A stretch of 64,000 nucleotides of DNA from Lysobacterales bacterium (GTDB lineage Bacteria; Pseudomonadota; Gammaproteobacteria; Xanthomonadales; Ahniellaceae): assembly GCA_016721845.1 (NCBI GenBank), contig JADKHK010000007.1:159485-223484 (forward strand), written 5' to 3'. Within the stretch, counting starts at the first letter, position 1, and each line of letters starts with the position of its first letter. The position numbers were made by a program, and so were the translations under genes. Under the pieces are notes generated by a model. That model saw only the letters and a list, made by a program, of their open reading frames with translations. It did not search any database and had not been told where the DNA came from. This document shows, piece by piece, positions 25,929 through 34,632 of the stretch.

Positions 25929-27071
25929 TCAACTGCCGTTGGCAGGCAGCGCAAGTTCGGCGGCGGCGGGATGCAGGTCGGGCCGGCTCGGAAACGCATG
26001 GCGGACAATGCGCCACAGCACCTGGCTGAACTGCCGGGGCAGCGATCCGGTGTTGTAGTGCTGGCCGTAGCGCGCGCAGATGGCGCGGACCTCGACGGCC
26101 ATCGCGGCATAGCGGTTGCCGGGCACGTCGGGGAACAGGTGATGTTCGATCTGGTGGCTCAGGTTGCCCGACAGCAGATCGAGCGCTCGGCCGCCCGACA
26201 GGTTGGAGGATCCGCGCAGCTGCCGCAGGTACCAGCGACCGCGCGATTCACCGGTCACCGAATCCCTCGAAAAAGTCTCGGCGTCGGCGGTGAAGTGGCC
26301 GCAGAAGATGATCATGTAGGTCCACAGGTTGCGCAGCACATTGGCGGCGATGCTGCCGAGCAGGACCGGAACGAAACCGGGACCGGCGAGTAGCGGGAAG
26401 ACGAGGTAGTCGCGAACGATCTGGCGCGTCATTTTCCGGCCGACCGGTCGGAACTGCTCGCGCAGTACTGCGGTCTTCGTGCGTCCGGCGAGCCAGCGGC
26501 CGAGGCGCAGGTCCTGTACCGCGATGCCCCACTCGAACAGAAGCGCGAAGATCACCGCGACGGCCGGCTGCAGCAGGTAGCGCGGCTTCCAGCGTTGCTC
26601 CGGGAACAGGCGCAGCAGCCCGTAGCCGACGTCGTCGTCCATGCCGCGGACATTGGTCCAGGTGTGATGATGGAAGTTGTGCGTCTTGCGCCAGTTGTCG
26701 CTGGTACCGGCGATGTCCCATTCGTAGCGGTGGCCATCGAGGTGCGGATCGCGCATCCAGTCGTATTGGCCGTGCATCACGTTGTGGCCGAGTTCCATGT
26801 TCTCGAGGATCTTGGACAAGGTCAGCAACAACACGCCGAGCAAGCATCCGGGCACCAGTACCGCAGGCCACCAGAACGAAACGATCGCGCTCGCGATCAG
26901 CAGGACGCGACCGCCCAAGCCGCAATAGCGAATCGCGCGAATGACGGCGCGGATGTAGTCGGCGTCGGCCTGGCCGAGGGTGGCGACGGTGCGCGTGCGC
27001 AATGCATCGAGTTCGCGCGCGAAGTCGTCCAGTTCGGCATTCGACAGAACACGGTTGGCGGCGCGGGTCAT
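25929..27071 (-). CDS. Membrane fatty-acid (acyl-CoA/acyl-lipid) desaturase
   Basis: A 380-residue diiron membrane desaturase with three histidine boxes: HNVMH at 96-100, HNFHHH at 131-136 and HQIEHH near residue 318. Hydrophobic helices lie between them. The HxxEHH form of the last box is typical of front-end or acyl-lipid desaturases of the DesA3/DesB type. It would introduce a double bond using electrons from the ferredoxin reductase encoded immediately upstream (gap of four bases). The two genes are opposite a TetR regulator, across an operator-like repeat. Confidence 0.92.
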   Translation of the reverse strand: MTRAANRVLSNAELDDFARELDALRTRTVATLGQADADYIRAVIRAIRYCGLGGRVLLIASAIVSFWWPAVLVPGCLLGVLLLTLSKILENMELGHNVMHGQYDWMRDPHLDGHRYEWDIAGTSDNWRKTHNFHHHTWTNVRGMDDDVGYGLLRLFPEQRWKPRYLLQPAVAVIFALLFEWGIAVQDLRLGRWLAGRTKTAVLREQFRPVGRKMTRQIVRDYLVFPLLAGPGFVPVLLGSIAANVLRNLWTYMIIFCGHFTADAETFSRDSVTGESRGRWYLRQLRGSSNLSGGRALDLLSGNLSHQIEHHLFPDVPGNRYAAMAVEVRAICARYGQHYNTGSLPRQFSQVLWRIVRHAFPSRPDLHPAAAELALPANGS

Positions 27072-27075
27072 GGAC

Positions 27076-28182
27076 TCAGAGCTCCAGAACGAGATCGGTG
27101 ACGGCCGCGCTGACGCACAGGCGCAGGGCGGAGACGGCGTCGCGGGTGGTCGTGCCGGTCAGCAGATCGAGTGAGCTGCCGGAACGTTTTTCACAGGCGC
27201 AGGTGTTGCAGATGCCGCGCCGGCACCCCGACGCCAGCGGCACGCCGAGCGCTTCCAATGCAGTCAGCAGCGGCGTGCCGCGCGGCACGACGAGCGTGCG
27301 TTGGCTGGACGCCATCGTCACTGCCACGTCGCCCTTGTCGTCGCTGTGGGCGGTGATCGGAGTAAAGCTTTCCGAAACGAACGCCGCGACGCGATGGGCG
27401 AGCAGGCTGCGTGCGTGATCGACGAACCCCTGCGGTCCGCAGGCCAGCACGGTGCTGTGCGCGAGGGTGTCGGTTTCGGTCGCGAAGGTGGCATCGTCGA
27501 TGCGGCCTTGAGACTCGTCCTGGTGCACTGCGCGCGCCTGCGTCAGGTGGAAGCGGACCTGGAAGTGCGCGTGCCGACGGGTGAGTGCGCGCAGCTCGTC
27601 GACGAACGCCAGTTCGGCCGGGCGGCGAGCCCAGTAGTGCAGGCTCAACGGACGCGGCATGCCGTTGGCGGCGAGCGCGCGCACCGTCGCGATCATCGGC
27701 GTGATGCCGCTGCCTGCGGCCAGCAGGTGCAGCGGACCGGTGGCAGCGGCTTCCAGGCACATGTCGCCGAAAGCCGGACCAAGATCGAGCACGTCGCCGA
27801 TCTTCGCCGACCGGCACAGGGCAGTGCTCAAACGACCGCCCTCGACCTGCTTGATCGTGATCGCGATGCAGCCCGGTCGTCCCGGCACGGCGCTCGGGCT
27901 GTAGCAGCGGGTGACGCGGCGGCCATCGACTTCGAACGAGACATTGATGTGCTGCCCGGGCGCGGCGCCGCGCCAGTGTCGATTCGGGCGGAGCACCAGG
28001 GTCACCATGCCCTCGGCCGCGGTCTCGCGTCCGACGATGACTGCCTTGGGAAGGCGCCAGGACCAGGCCGGCGCGATCCGCGCGCCCCAGAAATCCAGCG
28101 TGGCCGAGGGAATCAGGGCCTCGATCAGGCGTGCCAGCCGAGACGAAGGGCGAAGTTCGGAGGGGAGATGGGTGTGCTGCAT
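27076..28182 (-). CDS. Ferredoxin reductase, electron donor to the desaturase
   Basis: A 368-residue soluble flavoprotein with three parts. The FAD-binding barrel comes first (RCYSPSAVPG), then an NAD(P)-binding domain (LLAAGSGITPMIATVRAL). The C-terminal plant-type [2Fe-2S] domain has cysteines in GCRRGICNTCACEKRSG and a fourth in LRLC. It passes electrons from NAD(P)H to the diiron desaturase encoded next; DesB/DesC-type pairs of this form are known in Pseudomonas. The ATG at 28182 is used; upstream codons in frame run through the operator and cannot be coding. Confidence 0.92.
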   Translation of the reverse strand: MQHTHLPSELRPSSRLARLIEALIPSATLDFWGARIAPAWSWRLPKAVIVGRETAAEGMVTLVLRPNRHWRGAAPGQHINVSFEVDGRRVTRCYSPSAVPGRPGCIAITIKQVEGGRLSTALCRSAKIGDVLDLGPAFGDMCLEAAATGPLHLLAAGSGITPMIATVRALAANGMPRPLSLHYWARRPAELAFVDELRALTRRHAHFQVRFHLTQARAVHQDESQGRIDDATFATETDTLAHSTVLACGPQGFVDHARSLLAHRVAAFVSESFTPITAHSDDKGDVAVTMASSQRTLVVPRGTPLLTALEALGVPLASGCRRGICNTCACEKRSGSSLDLLTGTTTRDAVSALRLCVSAAVTDLVLEL

Positions 28183-28190
28183 TGCGGCAG

Positions 28191-28228
28191 TATACAGATA
28201 CGCATACAGATGTCTATACACCTGTATA
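28191..28228. promoter_or_regulatory. Operator-like repeats between the desaturase operon and its TetR regulator
   Basis: TATACAG at 28191-28197 is mirrored by CTGTATA at 28222-28228. Inside, ACAGATG (28206-28212) and CACCTGT (28219-28225) form a second, near-perfect inverted repeat, and ATACAGAT occurs twice 12 bases apart. The block is strikingly AT-rich and lies 9 bases from the reductase start and 56 bases from the TetR start. It is where a FabR/DesT-type repressor would bind to control both directions. Binding is inferred. Confidence 0.65.
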
Positions 28229-28283
28229 TTTTCGACGGAGCGTATGATGCGGGCCACGCTCCGCCGCAAGAAATCCCCTCACG

Positions 28284-28910
28284 ATGACGCCCGACACGCA
28301 TTCCTCGGCCCAGCCCGCCGGTCGCCGAGCCGCCACTTCGCGCGATGAACTGCTCGCCGCGGCCCTGCGCCTGATCGGCCCGCATCGCAGCGTGTCGAGC
28401 CTGAGCCTGCGCGAAATCGCGCGCGAAGCAGGCATCGCGCCGAACAGCTTCTATCGCCACTTTCGCGACACCGACGAGCTTGCAGTCGCGCTGATCGATC
28501 TCGCCGGGCAGTCGCTGCGCAAGATCGTCGGTGCGGCCCGCCATCGCATCGCCACCGACGAAGGCATGATCCGCGGCTCGGTGCAGACCTTCATCGAACA
28601 GGTGCGCGCCGACGACGCCTTGCTGCACGTGTTGCTGCGCGAAGGCACCGTCGGCTCGGATGCCTTCAAGAAAGCCGTCGATCGCGAACTGAGTTATTTC
28701 GAAGACGAGTTGTGCGCCGACCTGGTGCGCATCGCCGCGCGAGAAAGCGCGACCTTCAGGCAACCGGCACTCGCGGCCAAGGCCATCACCCGCCTCGCCT
28801 TCGCGATGGGGGCATCGGCCATGGACCTGCCTGCGGATCGCGATGCCGAACTGATCGAGCAGCTGACGACGATGGTGCGCATGATCATCGTCGGTGCGCG
28901 TCAGGCCTGA
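28284..28910 (+). CDS. TetR-family regulator, FabR/DesT-like
   Basis: A 208-residue TetR regulator. The helix-turn-helix lies at about 18-65 (SLREIAREAGIAPNSFYRHF), and the C-terminal ligand domain is helical (residues 80-205). The block FYRHFRDTDELAVALIDLAGQSLRKI is close to FabR and DesT, which sense the saturated/unsaturated acyl-CoA ratio and repress desaturase genes. It is divergent from a desaturase/reductase operon with repeats between. DesT versus FabR cannot be separated by eye, so no symbol is given. Confidence 0.87.
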   Translation: MTPDTHSSAQPAGRRAATSRDELLAAALRLIGPHRSVSSLSLREIAREAGIAPNSFYRHFRDTDELAVALIDLAGQSLRKIVGAARHRIATDEGMIRGSVQTFIEQVRADDALLHVLLREGTVGSDAFKKAVDRELSYFEDELCADLVRIAARESATFRQPALAAKAITRLAFAMGASAMDLPADRDAELIEQLTTMVRMIIVGARQA

Positions 28911-29021
28911 GCGGGCGAACGCGGCGTCTGCGAAATGTCGCAGGCCTGAATCCGAGATCACCGGAGGTCGGCGTCACCGGGCCGGGCTAGCTTGTCCCCA
29001 CGGCAACTGCGGGGGCAGGTC

Positions 29022-29225
29022 ATGATGAGCGGCGAACAATTGTGTGCGACCTTGCGCTGGCTGGAGTCGGCACGCTGTGCGCTGGTGCGCTGCGAAGACG
29101 CACCGCACGATCGCGAGGCGATGGCATTGGCCATCGTGCTGCGCGCAGCGATCCATGCCAAGACCGAAGCCTTGCGCGCGCACGTGCGGTCAAGACTCGT
29201 GCAGCAGGCTCAGAACACCGGTTGA
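29022..29225 (+). CDS. Small hypothetical protein
   Basis: A 67-residue reading frame starting MMSGEQLCATLRWLESARCAL and probably forming two helices. A purine-rich GGGGGCAGG lies just upstream of the ATG. No recognised domain. Its 3' end overlaps the end of the convergent response-regulator gene by 16 bases. It could be chance coding in GC-rich DNA. Confidence 0.4.
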   Translation: MMSGEQLCATLRWLESARCALVRCEDAPHDREAMALAIVLRAAIHAKTEALRAHVRSRLVQQAQNTG

Positions 29226-29671
29226 CGCCGGTTCGGAAGCGGCGGTCGCGCGTACGGTGGTGGTCGCGACGGCGACAGTTGATGCTGCCGCGTCTGCACC
29301 AGGCGCGAGATCGCGAGGCACAGTCTCTCGTCGTCCCAGGGTTTGGGCATGATCTCGATCGGTCCGAGGCCGCGAACGGCTTCGATTCGCTCCAGTACCC
29401 GCGCGTGCCCGCTGAGCAGCAGGCGTGCCGCGTGCGAATGCAGGGCATCGAGCCGGCGCATGAATCCCACGCCGTGCAGCTTCGGCATCAGGTAATCGAC
29501 GATGACGAGGTCGAACTCGACGGCCTGGACGCGCGCCAGCGCCTGCTCCGGATCGTCGTGGCATTCGACCTGAGCGTCGCCGCCGAGCGCCGACCGCGGC
29601 ATGAAATGGATCAGGCGACCGAGCGCGCGCAGCACGCCGAGGTCGTCGTCCACGATGAGGATTCTGGGCAT
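29210..29671 (-). CDS. Single-domain response regulator with basic tail
   Basis: A 153-residue protein. The receiver domain (about 3-125) has the acidic pocket DDD at 8-10, the phospho-acceptor D59 in LVIVDYLMP, and K in MPKPWDD. The last 25 residues are Pro/Arg/Gln-rich with no fold. PKPWDDERL resembles receivers of the RpfG/HD-GYP and adenylate-cyclase type, but no output domain follows. It is divergent from a histidine kinase gene whose start is 147 bases away; the two may work together. The ATG at 29671 is the first position consistent with a receiver start. Confidence 0.82.
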   Translation of the reverse strand: MPRILIVDDDLGVLRALGRLIHFMPRSALGGDAQVECHDDPEQALARVQAVEFDLVIVDYLMPKLHGVGFMRRLDALHSHAARLLLSGHARVLERIEAVRGLGPIEIMPKPWDDERLCLAISRLVQTRQHQLSPSRPPPYARPPLPNRRQPVF

Positions 29672-29818
29672 GGCGAACTCCGCTGTTTCACCGTCAGGTG
29701 GTCGACCGGCATGCTGCCGCGATCCCCGGTGTGCCGCCATTCGTAGAGTTGCGTATGTCCGATCCGGCGTCGCGGCGTACAATGACCGATGCGTGGGTGG
29801 CTCTCAGGGAGCAGCGGC

Positions 29819-31279
29819 ATGCGGTTCGACCGCGACTGGAAGTCGATCGTCACACAGGGAATGCGTTCGCGCGCGCTGCGCATCGCGCTCGCTTATGCCG
29901 TGGTCGCGACCATCTGGATCCTGCTCTCGGATCGACTGATCGCACTGCTCTTCGACGATCCGCAGACGGTCTTGCGCGTCAGTACCTACAAGGGCGTGGG
30001 CTTCGTGCTGGTGACCGCGGCCCTGCTGCTCGGCTTGCTGCGCTTCACCTATGGCTCGCTCGAGCACAGCCATGCCGAGCAGGCGCGCACCGAATCCTGG
30101 CTGCGTGCCAGCGAGCGCCGCTATCACGAGGTGCTGGAAGGCATCCTGGAAGGTTGCCAGGTGCTGGATTTCCAGTGGCGCTATCTCTATCTGAATCCGG
30201 CGGTCGAGCGCCACAACCGGCGACCGAACAGCGAGTTGCTCGGGCGAGTCTTCACCGAGGCCTGGCCGGGCATCGAACAGACGCACCCGCATGCCCTGAT
30301 GCGGCGCTGCATGGACGAGCGCGTTCCGTTTCACGAGGAAATTGCGTTCACCTTTCCCGACGGCAGCAGCGGCTGGTTCGACCTGCGCGGGTTCCCGGTG
30401 CCCGAAGGCATCGTCGTGCTGTCGATCGAGCTGACCGAGCAACGCCGAGCCGAGATCGCGTTGCGCAGCGTCAACGAGTCGCTGGAGCAGACCGTCGCGG
30501 CGCGCACCGAAGACCTGCGCGCCGCACTGCTGCGCGCCGAGAATGCCGACCGCGTCAAGTCCGCCTTCCTTGCGACGATGTCGCACGAGCTGCGTACGCC
30601 GCTCAATTCCATCATCGGGTTCACGGCGCTGGTGTCTCGCGGCCTGGCTGGACCGGTCAACGAGGAGCAGTCGCGGCAGCTGGGCATGGTTGCGGGCAGT
30701 GCGCGCCATCTGCTCGACCTGATCAACGATGTGCTCGATCTGTCCAAGATCGAGGCGGGCCAGCTGACGGTGCGGCGCGAGTCCTTCGATCCCGGTGAAG
30801 TGGTGGCTCGCGTCATCGCGACCCTGGCGCCGATGGCCGAGAAACGCGGACTGGCGCTGTCGTTGCAGTGTCCGCCGCAACTGCCGACCATGACCGCGGA
30901 TCGCCGACGGGTGGAGCAGATCCTGCTGAATCTGGTGAACAATGCCCTCAAGTTCACCGAGCGCGGTTCGGTCCGCGTGCGCGTGGAGGCGCTCGACCGG
31001 GAGGTCGTGCGGCCGGGAACGGCGGCGTTGCCGGCGCTGCGTTTCAGTATCATCGATACCGGCATCGGCATTCCGGGCGAAGCCGTCGATTCGGTGTTCG
31101 ATCCGTTCCACCAGATCGATTCCGGCCTCGCCCGGCACCATGAGGGCAGCGGACTCGGTCTCGCCATCTGCCGACGCCTGGCGAGCCTGATGGATGGACG
31201 CATCGATCTGCGCAGTACCGAAGGCGTCGGCAGCGAATTCGTGCTTGTGCTGCCGCAACGAGGTGAATACGAGCCATGA
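29819..31279 (+). CDS. PAS-domain membrane histidine kinase
   Basis: A 486-residue kinase with two membrane helices (about 20-42 and 60-78) and a minimal periplasmic loop. A PAS domain (about 98-210, RYLYLNPAVERHNRRP) and a coiled linker precede HisKA with H256 in FLATMSHELRTPLNS. The HATPase domain has N box NLVNNALKF, G1 DTGIGI and G2 GSGLGLAI. The first of a three-gene overlapping set, it ends within the start of a single-domain receiver (ATGA). The start at 29819 follows AGGGAG; an upstream in-frame ATG at 29789 has no ribosome site. Confidence 0.9.
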   Translation: MRFDRDWKSIVTQGMRSRALRIALAYAVVATIWILLSDRLIALLFDDPQTVLRVSTYKGVGFVLVTAALLLGLLRFTYGSLEHSHAEQARTESWLRASERRYHEVLEGILEGCQVLDFQWRYLYLNPAVERHNRRPNSELLGRVFTEAWPGIEQTHPHALMRRCMDERVPFHEEIAFTFPDGSSGWFDLRGFPVPEGIVVLSIELTEQRRAEIALRSVNESLEQTVAARTEDLRAALLRAENADRVKSAFLATMSHELRTPLNSIIGFTALVSRGLAGPVNEEQSRQLGMVAGSARHLLDLINDVLDLSKIEAGQLTVRRESFDPGEVVARVIATLAPMAEKRGLALSLQCPPQLPTMTADRRRVEQILLNLVNNALKFTERGSVRVRVEALDREVVRPGTAALPALRFSIIDTGIGIPGEAVDSVFDPFHQIDSGLARHHEGSGLGLAICRRLASLMDGRIDLRSTEGVGSEFVLVLPQRGEYEP

Positions 31280-31662
31280 GTCGCGACATCCTGTTGATCG
31301 AGGACAACGAGAACAACCGTTATCTGGTGCGCTTCCTGCTCGAACAGGCGGGTCACCGCGTGCGCACCGCGCACGACGGCCCTGGCGGGTTGGCCGAAGC
31401 GCGCTCACTTGTCCCGGACCTGATCCTGCTCGACATCCAGTTGCCCGGAATGGACGGCCATGCGGTGGCGCGGGCGCTGCGCGAACATCCCTCGCTGGCA
31501 AAGGTCCCGGTGGTCGCGGTCACTTCGTATGCCATGGTCGGCGACCGCGAACGTTCGCTGGATGCGGGCTGCAACGGCTACATCGAGAAACCGATCGATC
31601 CCGATACCTTCGTGACGGACGTGGAGCAGTTCATGCGGCCGCCGACGGAGCGTGCCGGATGA
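31276..31662 (+). CDS. Stand-alone receiver protein (DivK/CheY-like)
   Basis: A 128-residue single receiver domain with E9/D10 as the acidic pair, phospho-acceptor D53 in LILLDIQLPGMDG, and the K of EKPIDP near residue 105. It matches DivK-type receivers, which shuttle phosphate or allosterically regulate kinases rather than bind DNA. It overlaps both neighbours by four bases (ATGA and ATGAG), so stoichiometric production with the two kinases is likely. Confidence 0.9.
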   Translation: MSRDILLIEDNENNRYLVRFLLEQAGHRVRTAHDGPGGLAEARSLVPDLILLDIQLPGMDGHAVARALREHPSLAKVPVVAVTSYAMVGDRERSLDAGCNGYIEKPIDPDTFVTDVEQFMRPPTERAG

Positions 31663-33737
31663 GTCGTGTCCTGATCGTCGACGACAACGATGGCAATCGC
31701 GAATACCTCGGCATCCTGCTGCGCTCGCGCGGCTACGAAGTCGACCTCGCTGCGGACGGGCTGGAGGCGCTGGCCAAGGCGCGCCGATCGCCGCCGACGC
31801 TGGTCGTCAGCGACTTGCTGATGCCGGGCATGGACGGTTATTCGTTGCTGCGCCAGTGGCGCAACGACCCCGAGCTGTGCGGCATCCGCTTCATCGTGCA
31901 TACCGCGACCTACACCGAGGACGAGGATGCGCAGCTGGCGCGCGACCTTGGTGCCGACGACTTCATCGTCAAGCCGATCGAGCCGGACCAGCTGCTGGCG
32001 CGGATCGCCGCGGTCGAAGCAGCGGATGCGCCGATGCGGGCGCCGCCATCGCTGGCGGTGCAGACCGACGTGCTCGAGCACTACAGCCACATCCTCGTGC
32101 GCAAACTCGAAGAACGCAGCGCACAGCTCGAGAAGGCGAACCGCGAATTGCGCCGCGACAACGATGCACGGCGTCGTGCCGAACACGCCGCGCGTGTCAG
32201 CGAATCGCGGCTGCGCATCATTTTCGACAACGAACCGGAATGCGTGAAGATCGTGTCGACGGCCGGCGACCTGGTGGAGATGAATGCGGCCGGTCTGCGC
32301 CTGATCGAAGCCGAGGATTTCGACGCGATTCGCGGCATGCGGATCGCGCAGATCGTGCGGCCGGAAGATCGCGATGCCTTCCTCGACCTGCACCTGAGCG
32401 CGTGCGCCGGACAGGCCGGGATCGCGCGCTTCCGCATCGTTGGACTGAAGGGCACCGAACGCTGGCTGGAGTCACATGCGACGCCGCTGCGCGACAACGA
32501 AGGCGCGATCGAGTCGGTGCTCAGCGTCACCCGCGACATCACCGACCGCCTGCGCGCCGAAGCATCGGAGCGGCGCAGTCACGCGCTGTTGCGGGCCATC
32601 GCGGACAACGTGCCGGTGGCGTTGTTCGTGAAGGATGTCGATCTGCGTTACGTCTACTTCAATCGACGCGCCCAGGATTTCGTGCGTGTCCCGATCGCCC
32701 AGGTGCTTGGCCGCCGCGCCGAGGACGTGCTCCCCGACGACACCGCCGACGCCGCAGGTCACCATGATCGCGAAGTGCTTGCGGGCAATGCCGCGGTGTC
32801 CTGGGAACAGACCTACCCGGTCGGTGCCGAGACGCGGCATTTTCTGGTGACCAAGGCGCCGTTTCGCGACGCCGATGGCGACACCGCAGGCATCATCACG
32901 CTGGCCCAGGACATCAGCGACCGCAAGCGCATCGAGGTGATGCTGCAAGAGTCCTTGCACGAACTGGCCGAGCACAACCGCGAACTCCAGGACTTCGCCT
33001 TCGTCGCCTCGCACGACCTGCAGGAACCGCTGCGCAAGATCCGGATCTTTGCCGACGCCATCCTCGATCGTGAAGCGGCGTCGCTGTCGTCGGGCGCGGT
33101 CGACCGAGTCGGGCGAATACAGCGTGCCGCGCAACGCATGCAGGGGTTGATCGACGACCTGTTGTCCTACTCGCGCGTTGTCGCGGGAGGGCAGCCATTC
33201 GCGATGGTCGACCTCGCGACGGTATGCAGGGAAGTGGTCGAGGATTACGGATTGGACCTGCGTGCCGATGCGGCATCCGTCGCGGTCGAACCATTGCCGT
33301 GCATCGACGCCGATGCCATGCAGATGCGCCAGCTGTTCGCCAACCTGATCGGCAACGCATTGAAGTTCAAGCGTGCGGACACCGCGCCACGAATCACGAT
33401 CGGCGCAACGACGGTCGAGGAGGCTGGACGCAGCCTCGTGCGGATCACCTTTGCCGACAACGGCATCGGCTTCGATCCGAAATATGCCGAGCGCATCTTC
33501 CTGCCGTTCCAGCGGCTTCATCGCCACGACGAACACCCCGGAACGGGACTCGGACTGTCAATCGTCCGCCGCATTGTCGAGCGCCATCGCGGCGGCATCG
33601 TGGCCCGCAGCGCGCCCGGTCAGGGCGCGTGCTTCGTGATCGACTTGCCGTTGCGCCAGCCGCTGGCGCGGCCTTCAGGCATTACGCCGCCTTCGGTCCC
33701 CGCAGGAGACGCGCCGGCAGCAGGATCAGCGACCTGA
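31659..33737 (+). CDS. Receiver-PAS-PAS-histidine kinase hybrid, soluble
   Basis: A 692-residue cytosolic protein. A receiver domain (1-125, D52 in VVSDLLMP) and a coiled coil (about 140-185) are followed by two PAS domains (about 183-300 and 305-420). A HisKA-like helix has H452 in FVASHDLQEPLRK, and the HATPase is of the cyanobacterial-phytochrome (HWE-like/CPH1) type, with FLPFQRLHRHDEHPGTGLGLSI. The PAS domains show no cofactor motif that can be named. The final 20 residues are Pro/Ala-rich. It overlaps the stop of the stand-alone receiver gene. The organisation suggests a phosphorelay with no transcriptional output in this set. Confidence 0.88.
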   Translation: MSRVLIVDDNDGNREYLGILLRSRGYEVDLAADGLEALAKARRSPPTLVVSDLLMPGMDGYSLLRQWRNDPELCGIRFIVHTATYTEDEDAQLARDLGADDFIVKPIEPDQLLARIAAVEAADAPMRAPPSLAVQTDVLEHYSHILVRKLEERSAQLEKANRELRRDNDARRRAEHAARVSESRLRIIFDNEPECVKIVSTAGDLVEMNAAGLRLIEAEDFDAIRGMRIAQIVRPEDRDAFLDLHLSACAGQAGIARFRIVGLKGTERWLESHATPLRDNEGAIESVLSVTRDITDRLRAEASERRSHALLRAIADNVPVALFVKDVDLRYVYFNRRAQDFVRVPIAQVLGRRAEDVLPDDTADAAGHHDREVLAGNAAVSWEQTYPVGAETRHFLVTKAPFRDADGDTAGIITLAQDISDRKRIEVMLQESLHELAEHNRELQDFAFVASHDLQEPLRKIRIFADAILDREAASLSSGAVDRVGRIQRAAQRMQGLIDDLLSYSRVVAGGQPFAMVDLATVCREVVEDYGLDLRADAASVAVEPLPCIDADAMQMRQLFANLIGNALKFKRADTAPRITIGATTVEEAGRSLVRITFADNGIGFDPKYAERIFLPFQRLHRHDEHPGTGLGLSIVRRIVERHRGGIVARSAPGQGACFVIDLPLRQPLARPSGITPPSVPAGDAPAAGSAT

Positions 33738-33882
33738 GAAATTCGAAGACGCCGTTGACGACGATGCCGAGCAGACGAAACGGCAGCAGCACGACCCAGA
33801 CGATCGGATAGAGCACGATCGCGATGAGGGCCAGCGGCCAGCAGATCACCAGCAACAACAGCCACAGCAGAAAACCGACCAT
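33682..33882 (-). CDS. Small two-helix membrane protein
   Basis: A 66-residue protein with two strongly hydrophobic helices (FLLWLLLLVICWPLALIAIVL and VWVVLLPFRLLGIVV) and a basic, Arg-rich C terminus. I do not recognise the family, although the composition is typical of conserved Xanthomonadales small membrane proteins. It overlaps the 3' end of the convergent kinase gene by 56 bases. The ATG at 33882 is chosen because the 16 residues upstream are polar and unlike a membrane-protein start. Confidence 0.6.
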   Translation of the reverse strand: MVGFLLWLLLLVICWPLALIAIVLYPIVWVVLLPFRLLGIVVNGVFEFLRSLILLPARLLRGPKAA

Positions 33883-34000
33883 CGCCGTCTCCACGCGTCC
33901 GGAATTGGACGGTCGCGATGCTAGGACCAAATACCTCGCGGAAGCTGAACGGACCGCGCGATCGTCGCGCAGTCCGTGTTGTCCCGTGCGGTGGTCGCGC

Positions 34001-34606
34001 TCAGAAGCGCTTGCCGACGTAGACGCCGTAGACCAGCGGATCGATGTTGACGGTACCGACCTGCACGGTGTTCACCGACACGTCGCTGTCGATGTCGATC
34101 CAGCGCGCGTCGACGCCGACAAACCAGTCGTTCTCGAGCTTGAAGTCGACGCCGGCATGGGCGGCCAGACCCCAACTGTTCTTCAGCTTGAGCTCGGTAC
34201 CGGCGATCGGGCCGGCGCTGTCCTCGCTGTAGATCCACGTGAAATTCACGCCGGCACCGAGATAGGGCGAGATCTTCGCTTCCGGACTGAAGTGGTACTG
34301 CAGCGACACGGTCGGCGGCAGGTGCGTGACTTCACCGGCAGCGACGCCATTGAGCTTGACGTCATGCTTGAACGGCAGCGCTGCCAGCACTTCGACGCCC
34401 AGGTGGTCGTTGAGGAAGTATTCCGCGGTGAAGCTCGGGCGCCAGTTGCTGCCGACGTCGACGTCGAGCGCACCGGCGGCGAGGCTGCCGTTGTCCGATG
34501 TCGGATCAACGTTGTGGGCACCGACCGTGAAACGCCAGGTGCCGTCGTCGGCGTGGGCGAGCGGTGCGGCAAACACGCACAGCAGGGCAGTGGCGATCTT
34601 TCTCAT
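34001..34606 (-). CDS. ompW: OmpW-family outer-membrane protein
   Basis: A 201-residue precursor with a signal peptide (1-19, ending AHA). It has an eight-stranded barrel pattern with GTWRFTVGAHNVDP at the mature start, the OmpW features FLNDHLGVEVLAALPF and LGAGVNFTWIYSED, and terminal phenylalanine in VYVGKRF. OmpW forms a narrow hydrophobic channel for small non-polar compounds, and in other species responds to oxygen and redox conditions. It is a single gene 26 bases before the stop of the upstream ODP-like gene on the same strand, so cotranscription is possible. Confidence 0.9.
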   Translation of the reverse strand: MRKIATALLCVFAAPLAHADDGTWRFTVGAHNVDPTSDNGSLAAGALDVDVGSNWRPSFTAEYFLNDHLGVEVLAALPFKHDVKLNGVAAGEVTHLPPTVSLQYHFSPEAKISPYLGAGVNFTWIYSEDSAGPIAGTELKLKNSWGLAAHAGVDFKLENDWFVGVDARWIDIDSDVSVNTVQVGTVNIDPLVYGVYVGKRF

Positions 34607-34632
34607 GGCAATTCTCCGGAAGGATGAAAAAT

